Shown here: positions 7,836-15,214 of the stretch, in pieces
How positions within the stretch are numbered: position 1 is the first letter of the stretch
How the letters are laid out: every line of letters begins with the position of its first letter
Source: Fibrobacter sp. UBA4297
GTDB taxonomy: Bacteria; Fibrobacterota; Fibrobacteria; Fibrobacterales; Fibrobacteraceae
Length of the DNA: 64,000 nt
Reading direction: 5' to 3'
NCBI RefSeq assembly: GCF_002394865.1
Contig: NZ_DGUZ01000019.1
Span: forward strand, 205,448-269,447
Notes under the pieces: model-generated
Database searches by the model: none
Told to the model about the DNA's origin: nothing
What the model saw: only the letters and a program-made list of their open reading frames with translations
Position numbers and translations under genes: made by a program

Positions 7836-8005
7836 CGTGAAAATGATTTTTGGACAGTTCATCGCAGCGAAAGCGATTGCAGCAAGCCCGGCAGCAGCCC
7901 GAGCTATTATGGGGCTGTCCAGAGAAACCAAAATCTGTAAAGCTTAAAGCAAAAAACTCAGATTAAAAGTTTCAAAGGCAGCCCCGCAAAAGGCTGCCTT
8001 TTTTT
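7836..8005 (+). ncRNA. Candidate structured small RNA, about 170 nt (or leaderless 36-residue peptide)
   Basis: Between a consensus promoter and an intrinsic terminator the transcript folds, by eye, into three consecutive domains. Domain I is closed by TGGACAG (7851-7857) with CTGTCCA (7915-7921). Domain II is closed by GAAAC (7924-7928) with GTTTC (7969-7973) and AATCTG (7932-7937) with CAGATT (7959-7964). Domain III is the terminator, GGCAGCC (7977-7983) with GGCTGCC (7992-7998) and seven T. I do not recognise it as 6S, tmRNA, RNase P or SRP RNA. The first 110 bases also hold an open frame, GTG at 7837 or ATG at 7843, of at most 36 residues rich in Ala (MIFGQFIAAKAIAASPAAAR), but no ribosome site precedes it. 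I favour a non-coding RNA; a leaderless peptide or a dual-function RNA is possible. Confidence 0.6.
7977..8005 (+). terminator. Intrinsic terminator of the small RNA
   Basis: A 7-bp GC-rich stem, GGCAGCC and GGCTGCC, with an 8-base loop is followed by seven T. It ends the transcription unit that begins near 7836. Confidence 0.9.
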
Positions 8006-8129
8006 ACCCTAAAAATTTCCCCTAAACTTTAACCACAAACCAAAAAGGATAACGGGAATTCACGAAAATATTATTCTATAATTACGCTGTAAAACAAGTG
8101 AATTTTCGATACCGCTATAGGAGTCTAAA

Positions 8130-9431
8130 ATGCGTAGAAGATTGTTGAGCGAAGGTGCTAAGGAACTTTCTTACGAAATCCGTGAAATCGTGAAGAAGGC
8201 GAACCAGCTCAAGGCACTCGGCTTGCCAATCCATTGGGAAAATATCGGTGACCCGATTGAAAAGAAATGTCAAGTTCCCGACTGGATCAAGGACATTGTC
8301 GTAGACCTCGTCCGCACAAACCGCAGCTACGGCTATTGCCCGTCCAAGGGCATGCTCGAAACGCGCGAATTCTTGGTGAAAGAAAACAACAAGCTCGGCG
8401 GTGCACAGATTAACGTCGATGACATCTTGTTCTTCAACGGCCTCGGTGACGCTATTGCCACCATCTACGGCCTTCTCTCGATGAACACACGCATCATCGG
8501 ACCTGCACCGGCTTACTCCACCCACAGTTCCGCCGAAGCGGCTCATGCCCACACCTCCCCGATTACCTACCGCCTGCAACCGGAAAATCACTGGTACCCG
8601 GACCTCGAAGAACTCGAGAACAAGGTCAAGTACAACCCGAGCATCGCAGGCATCTTGATTTTGAACCCGGACAATCCGACCGGCATGGTCTACCCGCTTG
8701 ACATTCTCCAGAAGATTGTCGACATTGCCAAGCGCTACGGCCTCTTCATCATCTGCGACGAAATCTATAACAAGATTACGTACAATGGCGCCCATGCTTA
8801 TGCGCTCGCTGAATACATCGGCGATGTCCCGGGCATTGCGCTCAAGGGCATTTCCAAGGAATACCCGTGGCCGGGCGCTCGTTGCGGCTGGGCCGAATAC
8901 TACAACCGCGACAAGGACGAACAGTTCGACGCCTTCTGCCGCGCTATCGACAACGCCAAGATGGTGGAAGTCTGCTCGACGACGCTCCCGCAGATGACGA
9001 TTCCGCGAGTTCTCGGCGACAAGCGTTTTATGGAACACCGCAAGGCATTGAACGAAAAGATTGGACGCAGGAGCGCCATCATCAATGAAATTCTCTCCGA
9101 CATTCCGGAGCTGTATTTCAACCCGACTTACGGCGCATTCTACAACACCATCATCTTCCGCGAAGGCACGCTCAACAACCACCAGACACTGAAGATCGAC
9201 AATCCGATTATCAAGAAGAAAGTCGAAGAATGGTGCAGCAAAACGACGAATCTCGACTACCGCTTCGTGTACTACCTCCTGGGCGCAAAGGGCATCTGCG
9301 TTGTGCCGAGCACGAGCTTCTGCACGGACCTCAAGGGCTTCCGCGTGACGCTTTTGGAAGAAGACGAAGACGAGCTCCGCAGCGTGTTCACCACGATTCA
9401 CGATGCAATTATTGAATACTTGCATAGTTAG
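8130..9431 (+). CDS. Class I/II PLP-dependent aminotransferase
   Basis: The 433-residue cytoplasmic enzyme has the fold-type I aminotransferase motifs: the LNPDNPTGMV block with the PLP-ring Asn/Asp contacts, IICDEIYNKITY with the pyridine-nitrogen Asp and Tyr, the Schiff-base Lys243 in GISKEYPWPGARCGW, and a C-terminal Arg in GFRVTLL that binds the substrate carboxylate. It resembles the aspartate/alanine aminotransferase group, but the substrate cannot be assigned. The ATG at 8130 is preceded by TAGGAG at a good distance. It is monocistronic, with a terminator at 9483-9510. The stop codon lies in the first unit of a heptamer array. Confidence 0.92.
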   Translation: MRRRLLSEGAKELSYEIREIVKKANQLKALGLPIHWENIGDPIEKKCQVPDWIKDIVVDLVRTNRSYGYCPSKGMLETREFLVKENNKLGGAQINVDDILFFNGLGDAIATIYGLLSMNTRIIGPAPAYSTHSSAEAAHAHTSPITYRLQPENHWYPDLEELENKVKYNPSIAGILILNPDNPTGMVYPLDILQKIVDIAKRYGLFIICDEIYNKITYNGAHAYALAEYIGDVPGIALKGISKEYPWPGARCGWAEYYNRDKDEQFDAFCRAIDNAKMVEVCSTTLPQMTIPRVLGDKRFMEHRKALNEKIGRRSAIINEILSDIPELYFNPTYGAFYNTIIFREGTLNNHQTLKIDNPIIKKKVEEWCSKTTNLDYRFVYYLLGAKGICVVPSTSFCTDLKGFRVTLLEEDEDELRSVFTTIHDAIIEYLHS

Positions 9432-9476
9432 TTGTTGGTCATTAGTCAATAGTCGTTGGTCAATAGTTATTAGTGA
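9428..9476. repeat. Heptamer array H1 (TTAGTCA type)
   Basis: Seven consecutive 7-base units (TTAGTTG, TTGGTCA, TTAGTCA, ATAGTCG, TTGGTCA, ATAGTTA, TTAGTGA) keep exact period 7. They begin at the aminotransferase stop codon and end just before its terminator. Related arrays occur in at least eight other spacers of this window. Confidence 0.8.
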
Positions 9477-9482
9477 CTGAAG

Positions 9483-9510
9483 TCCTGACACACAAAGTGT
9501 CAGGATTTTT
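9483..9510 (+). terminator. Terminator of the aminotransferase gene
   Basis: A perfect 9-bp stem TCCTGACAC / GTGTCAGGA with a 5-base loop is followed by five T. Confidence 0.9.
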
Positions 9511-9592
9511 GTTATAAATTCAAAAAACAACGCTCTCATGCGATAAGATTTTTTATGTTTATTGTATCATTACTAGGCATCGAGAGAACAAC

Positions 9593-10654
9593 TTGAAAAA
9601 GATAATCTTCATTATTGCACTTTTCGTGGCAATTGCGATAACGGTCTGCATTCAAAAGCAGGGTGATGCAAAGTCTACAAAAAATCTCACGGTAATGATT
9701 TACAGCGAATACATTGATCCTGTATTGCTTGAAGACTTCCGTAACAAGACTGGCTACAAAGTGGAGCTGGAACTTTACGAAGCTCAAGAAGAAATGATCG
9801 CAAAGCTTATAACAGCGGATTCTGGCAAATACGATGTCATCATCGCATCGGACGTCGTTATCCCGCAAATGGTGCACCTCGGGCTTATCGCTCCTATCGA
9901 TACTAACAAAATTCCAAACCACGTGAACGTAGCACCGCAATTTTTAGGGCAAGCCTACGACCCGACAAACACCTATAGCCTCCCCTATCTTTGGGGAACC
10001 ACAGGCATACTTTTCCACGGGAATAAAATGCACCCCGACAGCGTAAGCTATTCCTTGCTTTTTGACGCCAAGAACACACAAGGAAAATTCAGCCTGCTCA
10101 ACGAAAGCCGCTCTATGCTCAGCATGGCTCTCCAGGCAAACGGTTACGACGCAAACAGTTCAAAGCCAGAAGAGCTGAACAAGGCTGTAGACTGCATTTT
10201 GCAGGCCAAAAAAGACCCGCACTTCGCCGGTTTTGACGGATCTGACATCGGTAAAGACAAAATAATTTCCGATGAACTCTGGGCAGCAATTGTATTCAGC
10301 GGAGAAGCTATGGACGCAATCGACAAGGATTCCTCGCTTCAATACGTTATTCCAACTGAAGGCAGCTTTATGTGGGTTGATGCCATGACGCTCAGTAGCA
10401 AGGCAAAGAACATCGAAGGCGCGTACGCTTTTATGAACTACATCCTCGATGCTAAAATCGGGGCGAAGCTCGCCAAATCAATCAACTACGCAACTCCCAA
10501 CAAGGCAAGCCTAGAAATCATTGACAACGATTTCAAGAACAACCGCGTCATAAACCCGAACAAACAAGAGATTAACCGCATGGTATTCCTCACGGACTTG
10601 GGGGATGCAGAAAAATACTTCGACGAAGCCTGGATGATTATCAAGACCCACTAA
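9593..10654 (+). CDS. PotD-like polyamine ABC transporter binding protein
   Basis: The 353-residue exported protein belongs to the spermidine/putrescine-binding group of solute-binding proteins: after a signal segment (residues 1-20) come LTVMIYSEYIDPVLLEDFRN, YDVIIASDVVIPQMVHLGL, and LPYLWGTTGILF, the usual order of PotD and PotF. The start is TTG at 9593, the only start that gives a signal peptide. A Cys at residue 19 follows the hydrophobic stretch, but the lipobox is poor. The permease and ATPase genes are not adjacent, so this is an orphan binding protein that may serve a transporter encoded elsewhere. A bidirectional terminator follows. Confidence 0.88.
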   Translation: MKKIIFIIALFVAIAITVCIQKQGDAKSTKNLTVMIYSEYIDPVLLEDFRNKTGYKVELELYEAQEEMIAKLITADSGKYDVIIASDVVIPQMVHLGLIAPIDTNKIPNHVNVAPQFLGQAYDPTNTYSLPYLWGTTGILFHGNKMHPDSVSYSLLFDAKNTQGKFSLLNESRSMLSMALQANGYDANSSKPEELNKAVDCILQAKKDPHFAGFDGSDIGKDKIISDELWAAIVFSGEAMDAIDKDSSLQYVIPTEGSFMWVDAMTLSSKAKNIEGAYAFMNYILDAKIGAKLAKSINYATPNKASLEIIDNDFKNNRVINPNKQEINRMVFLTDLGDAEKYFDEAWMIIKTH

Positions 10655-10673
10655 TAATTCCGTTTATAAAAAA

Positions 10674-10705
10674 AGCCCGCACAATATAACTGTGCGGGTT
10701 CTTTT
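10674..10705. terminator. Bidirectional terminator between convergent genes
   Basis: GCCCGCACA (10675-10683) pairs with TGTGCGGGT (10691-10699) around ATATAAC, with T-rich tails on both strands. It can end both the binding-protein gene and the barrel gene that converges on it. Confidence 0.88.
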
Positions 10706-10720
10706 GTTCAGTTCAAAAAA

Positions 10721-11449
10721 TTAGTTAAACCAGAAAGTTGCACCGATTTGGAAGCGCATATTTTTGAAGCCGACATTCGGAGCTTCGCTGTAATCAACCT
10801 CTTCTCCTGTTACAGATGCGATCTTAACAACGTCAATCATATCCGTAAAGCCCATCGTATAACGGAAGAACACGTCAAAATTCGGCATTACGGAGTAACC
10901 GGCCCCAGCGACAATACCAAAGTCAATATCCTTTTGCATCTGTTTAGGAACGTCAATAGAATTAGACATTCCATATGCAGAGACTTCCATTTCAGAGCTT
11001 ACATTGAAGCCCAAACGGATACCCGCATCAATAAAAATCTGAGGATGAGCATTGAAGCGTACCATCAATGGGATATTCAAGTATCCCAAAGAAAAACCGA
11101 ATTTCATACCAGAAATCATGGATTCTTCATCACGGTCAAGATAAACATCTTGTGATGCAGCCATACTCCTGTAAAACTCCCCAATATTCCAGTCAATAGA
11201 ACGGTACTCGAATTCCAAGCCTGTAATAATCGACACAGTCGGAGAAACGTCTACTTTTACATCAAAACCACCTGTAAAGCCCGGTCCCCCTTCAAACTTA
11301 AACTTATCCGTATTGTCACCCCAAACTGTTCCATAGTTAAAAGCAGCATGAGCACCAAACTTCACATTAGCGAGAGCATTTGATGTAGAGTTTTCTGCAA
11401 AGACAGCACTAGTCACAACGAGTGCAGCCAACATAAAATTTTTCAACAT
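10721..11449 (-). CDS. Outer-membrane beta-barrel protein (PorT/OMP_b-brl type)
   Basis: The 242-residue protein has a Sec signal peptide (MLKNFMLAALVVTSAVFAEN) followed by alternating aromatic and polar strands such as GAHAAFNYGTVW, GGFDVKVDVSPTVSIITGLEFEYRS and FSLGYLNIPLMVRFNAHP, and it ends in Phe-Trp-Phe-Asn (AFWFN-like, ATFWFN), an aromatic end typical of barrel proteins. The layout is that of the PF13568-like small barrels common in Bacteroidota and Fibrobacterota, whose functions are mostly unknown. It is monocistronic, with an A/T-rich promoter region upstream at 11450-11560. Confidence 0.82.
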   Translation of the reverse strand: MLKNFMLAALVVTSAVFAENSTSNALANVKFGAHAAFNYGTVWGDNTDKFKFEGGPGFTGGFDVKVDVSPTVSIITGLEFEYRSIDWNIGEFYRSMAASQDVYLDRDEESMISGMKFGFSLGYLNIPLMVRFNAHPQIFIDAGIRLGFNVSSEMEVSAYGMSNSIDVPKQMQKDIDFGIVAGAGYSVMPNFDVFFRYTMGFTDMIDVVKIASVTGEEVDYSEAPNVGFKNMRFQIGATFWFN

Positions 11450-11556
11450 GATTTTTTCCTTACAAAAAAGTTAAAAGTTTATCCTAATATAGAATAAACT
11501 TTATGTAAATACAAGTTATTATAAAAAATTAACATGGTCATAACAACATTTTTCAC

Positions 11557-11579
11557 AAAAAAACTCCGCCAGCGCGGAG
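11557..11579 (-). terminator. Terminator of the exonuclease III gene
   Basis: CTCCGC (11564-11569) pairs with GCGGAG (11574-11579) around a 4-base loop, and on the minus strand seven T follow (opposite 11557-11563). Confidence 0.85.
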
Positions 11580-11602
11580 CTTCTTACAATGTTGTTACAA
11601 AA

Positions 11603-12409
11603 TTACATTTCGTCTGATTTCTTTATCGGAATCGGCAAAAATGGCGGTTCAAGTTCCAGGCAAATCGGGCAGTGATCCGAGCCCTTGACATCGCTCAGGA
11701 TTTCGGAGCTCACCACATTCGGCATGAGGGCGGCATCAACAAAGCCATAGTCCAGACGCCAACCCACGTTCCTTTCACGGGCGCCAAAGCGGTTCGACCA
11801 CCAGGAATAGGCATCACGGGTATCCGGATGCAACGTGCGGAACGTATCGACAAAGCCGTTTTCGACGTACTTGTCCATCCAGGCGCGTTCAATCGGCAAG
11901 AAGCCGCTCACGTTCTCGTTTTCCTTCGGGCGTGCAATATCGATTTCCTTGTGGCAGGTGTTGTAATCCCCGACAGTCACCACATGCTTGCCATCGGCGA
12001 GCCACTGCTTGGAATTTTCAAGGAACGCGTCATAGAAGCGCAACTTGTAATCCAGACGGTCATCGCCCTGGCCACCGTTCGGGAAATAGATGCAGTTGAG
12101 CACCCAGTCCGGAAACACGAGCTGGAGCACACGGCCTTCTTCATCGAATTCCTCGATATCAAAGCCGTAATTGACAGCATCCGGTTCAATTTTAGAATAG
12201 ACGGCTACACCACTGTAACCTTTCTTGCGCTTGCAGGCATTCCAGTAGGTATAATAGCCTTCACGGCTTGCAATTTCCGCAACCTGGCTTTTTTCGGCAC
12301 GGACTTCCTGAAGGCATAGCACATCGGGATCGGTCGCCGTGAACCAATCTTCAAAGCCTTTTTTCAATACGGAACGAATACCGTTGACGTTCCAGCTGTA
12401 GATCTTCAT
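11603..12409 (-). CDS. xth: Exodeoxyribonuclease III (AP endonuclease)
   Basis: The 268-residue enzyme cleaves DNA 5' to abasic sites and degrades from 3' ends in base excision repair. All landmarks of the exonuclease III/APE fold are present: the start MKIYSWNVNGIRS (metal-site Asn7), CLQEVRA with the catalytic Glu35, GDYNTCHKEIDIARP, the DNA-binding WWSNRFGARERNVGWRLDY, and the C-terminal GSDHCPICLEL with the catalytic Asp-His. I chose ATG 12409, which puts the conserved KIYSWN at the N-terminus and has GGGG six bases upstream. A GTG at 12433 would add eight residues. Confidence 0.95.
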   Translation of the reverse strand: MKIYSWNVNGIRSVLKKGFEDWFTATDPDVLCLQEVRAEKSQVAEIASREGYYTYWNACKRKKGYSGVAVYSKIEPDAVNYGFDIEEFDEEGRVLQLVFPDWVLNCIYFPNGGQGDDRLDYKLRFYDAFLENSKQWLADGKHVVTVGDYNTCHKEIDIARPKENENVSGFLPIERAWMDKYVENGFVDTFRTLHPDTRDAYSWWSNRFGARERNVGWRLDYGFVDAALMPNVVSSEILSDVKGSDHCPICLELEPPFLPIPIKKSDEM

Positions 12410-12601
12410 TTTGACCCCAATCTCAATTTTCACGCCAAAGATAGAATATTTTTTTAATCTCTAAAGGGTAAAAGGCTCCAATCGGTCTAAAAAGTTTATA
12501 AAACTTTACAAAAATTCAACTACATGAAGAAAAACACACCTATTTTTCACATTTCAAAAAAAATTTTCACAATTATATTTAATAATCTTATATTTGTTGA
12601 C

Positions 12602-13189
12602 ATGAAGAATAAATTTTTGTTGTCATCTTGTTTCCTTGCAGTATCGTTCTTGGTAGGTTGCGCAGGTTCGTCCTCCTCCCAGAACGGTGAAGAACTCGAA
12701 GTTCCGACCGACCTTCCGCCAATTTGCCGCGATATCGACTTTGTCGCGAATCCCGACATGCGCGAAGTTTGCGGAGTCCGCAAGGCAAGCCGTCACAACA
12801 TTGCGTATAAGAACATTCCTCAACAGCGTTACTTGATCAAACCGTCCGAAACGTCCATCGTCAAGACGAACGGCAAGTTGGAGCTTCGTTTCCAGAACTC
12901 CCTCCCAATCGACCTTGAAGGTCCGATTACAAACGAACTTGACTTTAGCCAGGAAAAGCGCCTCGAACGCGTCAAAAACACCTACGACTATTTCGAAATC
13001 ACGCCCAAGGGGTCTGAACGTCTCCGCATTTTCAAGATGGGCATCCCGACGGACCGCGGAAACAAGTACAATTTCTGCTTCCGCATTCCAGAACGAAAGG
13101 GAAACGACAGGACCCGCAACAGGGCTATGGGCGTGAACATCGAAACCATGTCTTGTGCTGAATTCGACAGAATCACATCAAACCGATAA
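12602..13189 (+). CDS. Hypothetical lipoprotein
   Basis: From ATG 12602 the frame encodes 195 residues. It starts with a lipoprotein signal, MKNKFLLSSCFLAVSFLVGC, with the lipobox Cys at 20, then a Ser stretch and acidic residues. The mature part has Cys residues in PPICRDIDFV, REVCGV, NFCFRI and TMSCAEF that could form disulfides in the periplasm. An upstream ATG at 12524 would add 26 basic residues and spoil the signal, so it was rejected. The family is not recognised. A strong terminator at 13209-13237 makes it monocistronic. Confidence 0.72.
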   Translation: MKNKFLLSSCFLAVSFLVGCAGSSSSQNGEELEVPTDLPPICRDIDFVANPDMREVCGVRKASRHNIAYKNIPQQRYLIKPSETSIVKTNGKLELRFQNSLPIDLEGPITNELDFSQEKRLERVKNTYDYFEITPKGSERLRIFKMGIPTDRGNKYNFCFRIPERKGNDRTRNRAMGVNIETMSCAEFDRITSNR

Positions 13190-13208
13190 GTACAAAGTTT
13201 TCCACGCA

Positions 13209-13237
13209 ATCCCGGCACGAACGCCGGGATTTTTTTT
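13209..13237 (+). terminator. Terminator of the lipoprotein gene
   Basis: A perfect 8-bp stem ATCCCGGC / GCCGGGAT with a 6-base loop is followed by at least seven T. Confidence 0.9.
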
Positions 13238-13314
13238 AGCATTCGCGGTCCTTTTTAGGCTAAAATGACATTTTTTATCCAACGCAATTTGCTAAATTAT
13301 CGGGCGGTAAAAAA

Positions 13315-14202
13315 GTGAACGAAAACAAGTACATACACAACGCCCTGCGGCAAATCCACGTCGACACGCCCTGCTCGCCCATTTCCGGATTTTCGATTTC
13401 CGGCCTTGCGACGTACATACAGATTCCAGAACTGGATTTTTGCATTGACATGGGCGAATGCCCGCTCTCGGCAATTCCCCTGAACCACGTATTCCTGACT
13501 CATGCGCACGGCGACCATGCCCGTTGCCTGATGCGTCACCACAGTTTGCGCAAGATGATGGGCGTGGAACGCGATAGCGTTTATTACATGCCCGACTGCG
13601 TGAGTGAAAATGCAAAGGCTTGGATTAAGGCTGAAGCTTTGTTCGAAGGCGTTGGCGAAGCGAAATTCCGCTACCCGGAAATTGAACCCGTTACCGCAGG
13701 CGAATTGCAATTTTTGAGATACCGCAAGGATCTCGCGCTCGAAGCGTTCGAAGTCAAGCATTCCATCCCGGCGATGGGCGGCACGCTCTACTTTTACAAG
13801 AAAAAGCTCAAGGACGAATTCCTCGGGAAAACGCCCGCCGAAATCATCGAACTCCGCAAGAACGGTGTCGAAATCACGCGTGAAGTTTACGACCCGCTCG
13901 TGAGCTTTATGGGCGATTGTCTTGGCGAAAGCTTGCTCGACAACAGCCGCGTTTTCCAGTCGAAGGTGCTGATTACGGAATGCACATTCCTCGACGACGG
14001 CGAAGAAGCAATGAGCAAGAAGAAGGGCCACAGCCACTTGAAAGATATTGTACATGCGCTGAACGAGCTTGATGATGAAATCAAGTGCGAAAAAATCATC
14101 TTGAGTCATTTCTCGATGAAGTATTCCGAAAGGCACATCCGCGAAATGCTTGACAAGTCCATTCCGGAGAAATTTAAGGAGAGGATCGTAGCGTTTATCT
14201 AG
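13315..14202 (+). CDS. RNase Z-like metallo-beta-lactamase-fold hydrolase
   Basis: The 295-residue cytoplasmic protein carries the MBL-fold metal motif HAHGDH (His63, His65, Asp67, His68) in VFLTHAHGDHA, a downstream FMGDC (Asp ligand) and ILSHFSMKYS with a late His, the order seen in RNase Z/ElaC-like enzymes. Those process tRNA 3' ends. The arm region differs from classic ElaC, so a specific role in tRNA processing is likely but not certain. The initiator tRNA in this window has no encoded CCA, which is the type of precursor RNase Z would cut. The start is GTG 13315 (VNENKYIHNAL). Confidence 0.8.
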   Translation: MNENKYIHNALRQIHVDTPCSPISGFSISGLATYIQIPELDFCIDMGECPLSAIPLNHVFLTHAHGDHARCLMRHHSLRKMMGVERDSVYYMPDCVSENAKAWIKAEALFEGVGEAKFRYPEIEPVTAGELQFLRYRKDLALEAFEVKHSIPAMGGTLYFYKKKLKDEFLGKTPAEIIELRKNGVEITREVYDPLVSFMGDCLGESLLDNSRVFQSKVLITECTFLDDGEEAMSKKKGHSHLKDIVHALNELDDEIKCEKIILSHFSMKYSERHIREMLDKSIPEKFKERIVAFI

Positions 14203-14224
14203 ACGAGAGAACGGCGCAAGCGCC

Positions 14225-14345
14225 TACAGACAACAAATGCATAAGGCGAGAGTCGCAGACATGCTTGAATGGATATGACCGAGCCTAGCATTTGGGACAT
14301 AAGCGAAGCAAATGTACAAAGACGAGAGTGTGCGAGATGCGCGGG
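14225..14345 (+). repeat. Dispersed 110-bp element R2, copy 1
   Basis: This spacer copy matches, at roughly four bases in five, the reverse complement of 42585-42690 inside truB. Shared blocks include GGCGAGAGTCGCAG, ATGGATATGACCGAGCC and AGCATTTGGGAC. It contains a hairpin-like CATGCTTGAATG, which is perfect (CCATGC TT GCATGG) in the truB copy. It sits between the RNase Z-like gene and trmB, and read in the truB frame it contains a stop. Confidence 0.75.
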
Positions 14346-14373
14346 CAGAAAAAAGTTTAATAGGAACAAAAAC

Positions 14374-15126
14374 ATGGCAGAAGAAATCAACAACGAAATT
14401 TTAGAAGAAGAAAAGGCTCCGAAAGAAGTCGTGATTCCGGAATTTTACCGCGACTTGAGTCAGGACCCGCAAATGAAGGCGCTGTGGCATTATGTGTTCC
14501 GCACGAATGGCGACCGCAAGCCCATCAAGACGCCGGACGGAAAGCCGCACAAGCTGGACTTCACCTGGAAAGACATGTTCCCGAACGAAAATGGACACAT
14601 CGAAGTCGAAATCGGAAGTGGCAAGGGCAACTTCATGACCGACTACGCCGAGAAACATCCGGATTACTTTATCATGGGTAGCGAATGGGACTACACGTGG
14701 GCAGCCTTTGCGCACGAACGCATGGAAAAACGCGGTATCGTCGCTCAAGGTAACGCGGCCATGTTGCGCGGTGACGTTTTCTACTTCTTGCGCGATGCGG
14801 TGAAGGACAACACGGTCGATGCGTTCCACATGTACTTCCCGGACCCGTGGCCAAAGGAACGCCACCACAAGAACCGATTGCTCCGCCCTGACTTTCTCGA
14901 TGAAGTCGCCCGTTGCTTAAAGCCGGGCAAGCGCATTTTCTACTGGGGTACCGACCACAAGGAATACAACGAAATCGCGCTTGAAACATTTGACGCCTAT
15001 CCGACTTGCAAGGTGCTTGTCCGCAATACGGCTGAGCCCACCGAAGGCATTATGACCGGTTTTGAACGCAAGTACAAGAAAGAAGGCAGACCTATTTATA
15101 GAAGTATTATAGAGTTTGAAAAATAG
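14374..15126 (+). CDS. trmB: tRNA (guanine-N7-)-methyltransferase
   Basis: The 250-residue SAM-dependent enzyme methylates G46 in the variable loop of tRNAs. It has the SAM site VEIGSGKGNF (about residues 75-84), the acidic AFHMYFPDPWPKERHHKNR (FPDPWPK is diagnostic), and the C-terminal TEPTEG-like block AEPTEGIMTGFERKY that contacts the tRNA and cofactor. I chose ATG 14374, after TAGGAAC; the open frame upstream to 14269 is repeat sequence, not conserved protein. The first 45 residues are Glu-rich and longer than in minimal TrmB. Confidence 0.95.
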   Translation: MAEEINNEILEEEKAPKEVVIPEFYRDLSQDPQMKALWHYVFRTNGDRKPIKTPDGKPHKLDFTWKDMFPNENGHIEVEIGSGKGNFMTDYAEKHPDYFIMGSEWDYTWAAFAHERMEKRGIVAQGNAAMLRGDVFYFLRDAVKDNTVDAFHMYFPDPWPKERHHKNRLLRPDFLDEVARCLKPGKRIFYWGTDHKEYNEIALETFDAYPTCKVLVRNTAEPTEGIMTGFERKYKKEGRPIYRSIIEFEK

Positions 15127-15129
15127 GAA

Positions 15130-15209
15130 TTAGTCAATGGTCATTAGTCAGTAGTCAATAGCAGCAACTAGCAACTAACAACTAATAACTAATGACTAAT
15201 AACTAGAAA
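15130..15209. repeat. Heptamer array H2, inverted halves
   Basis: Five units of the TAGTCAA type are followed by six of the AACTAAT type (AACTAGC, AACTAAC, AACTAAT, AACTAAT, GACTAAT, AACTAGA). The second half is the reverse-complement form of the first, so the whole spacer between trmB and recN can fold into one long imperfect hairpin. Confidence 0.8.
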
Positions 15210-15214
15210 TAATC

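Noticed and set aside
8115..9539. A 474-codon minus-strand frame opposite the aminotransferase
   Set aside because: Low-complexity Val/Phe/Arg composition and no motif; the plus strand has all aminotransferase motifs and a good ribosome site.
14269..14373. An N-terminal extension of TrmB
   Set aside because: The added codons lie in repeat element R2 and TrmB similarity starts after ATG 14374, which has its own ribosome site.
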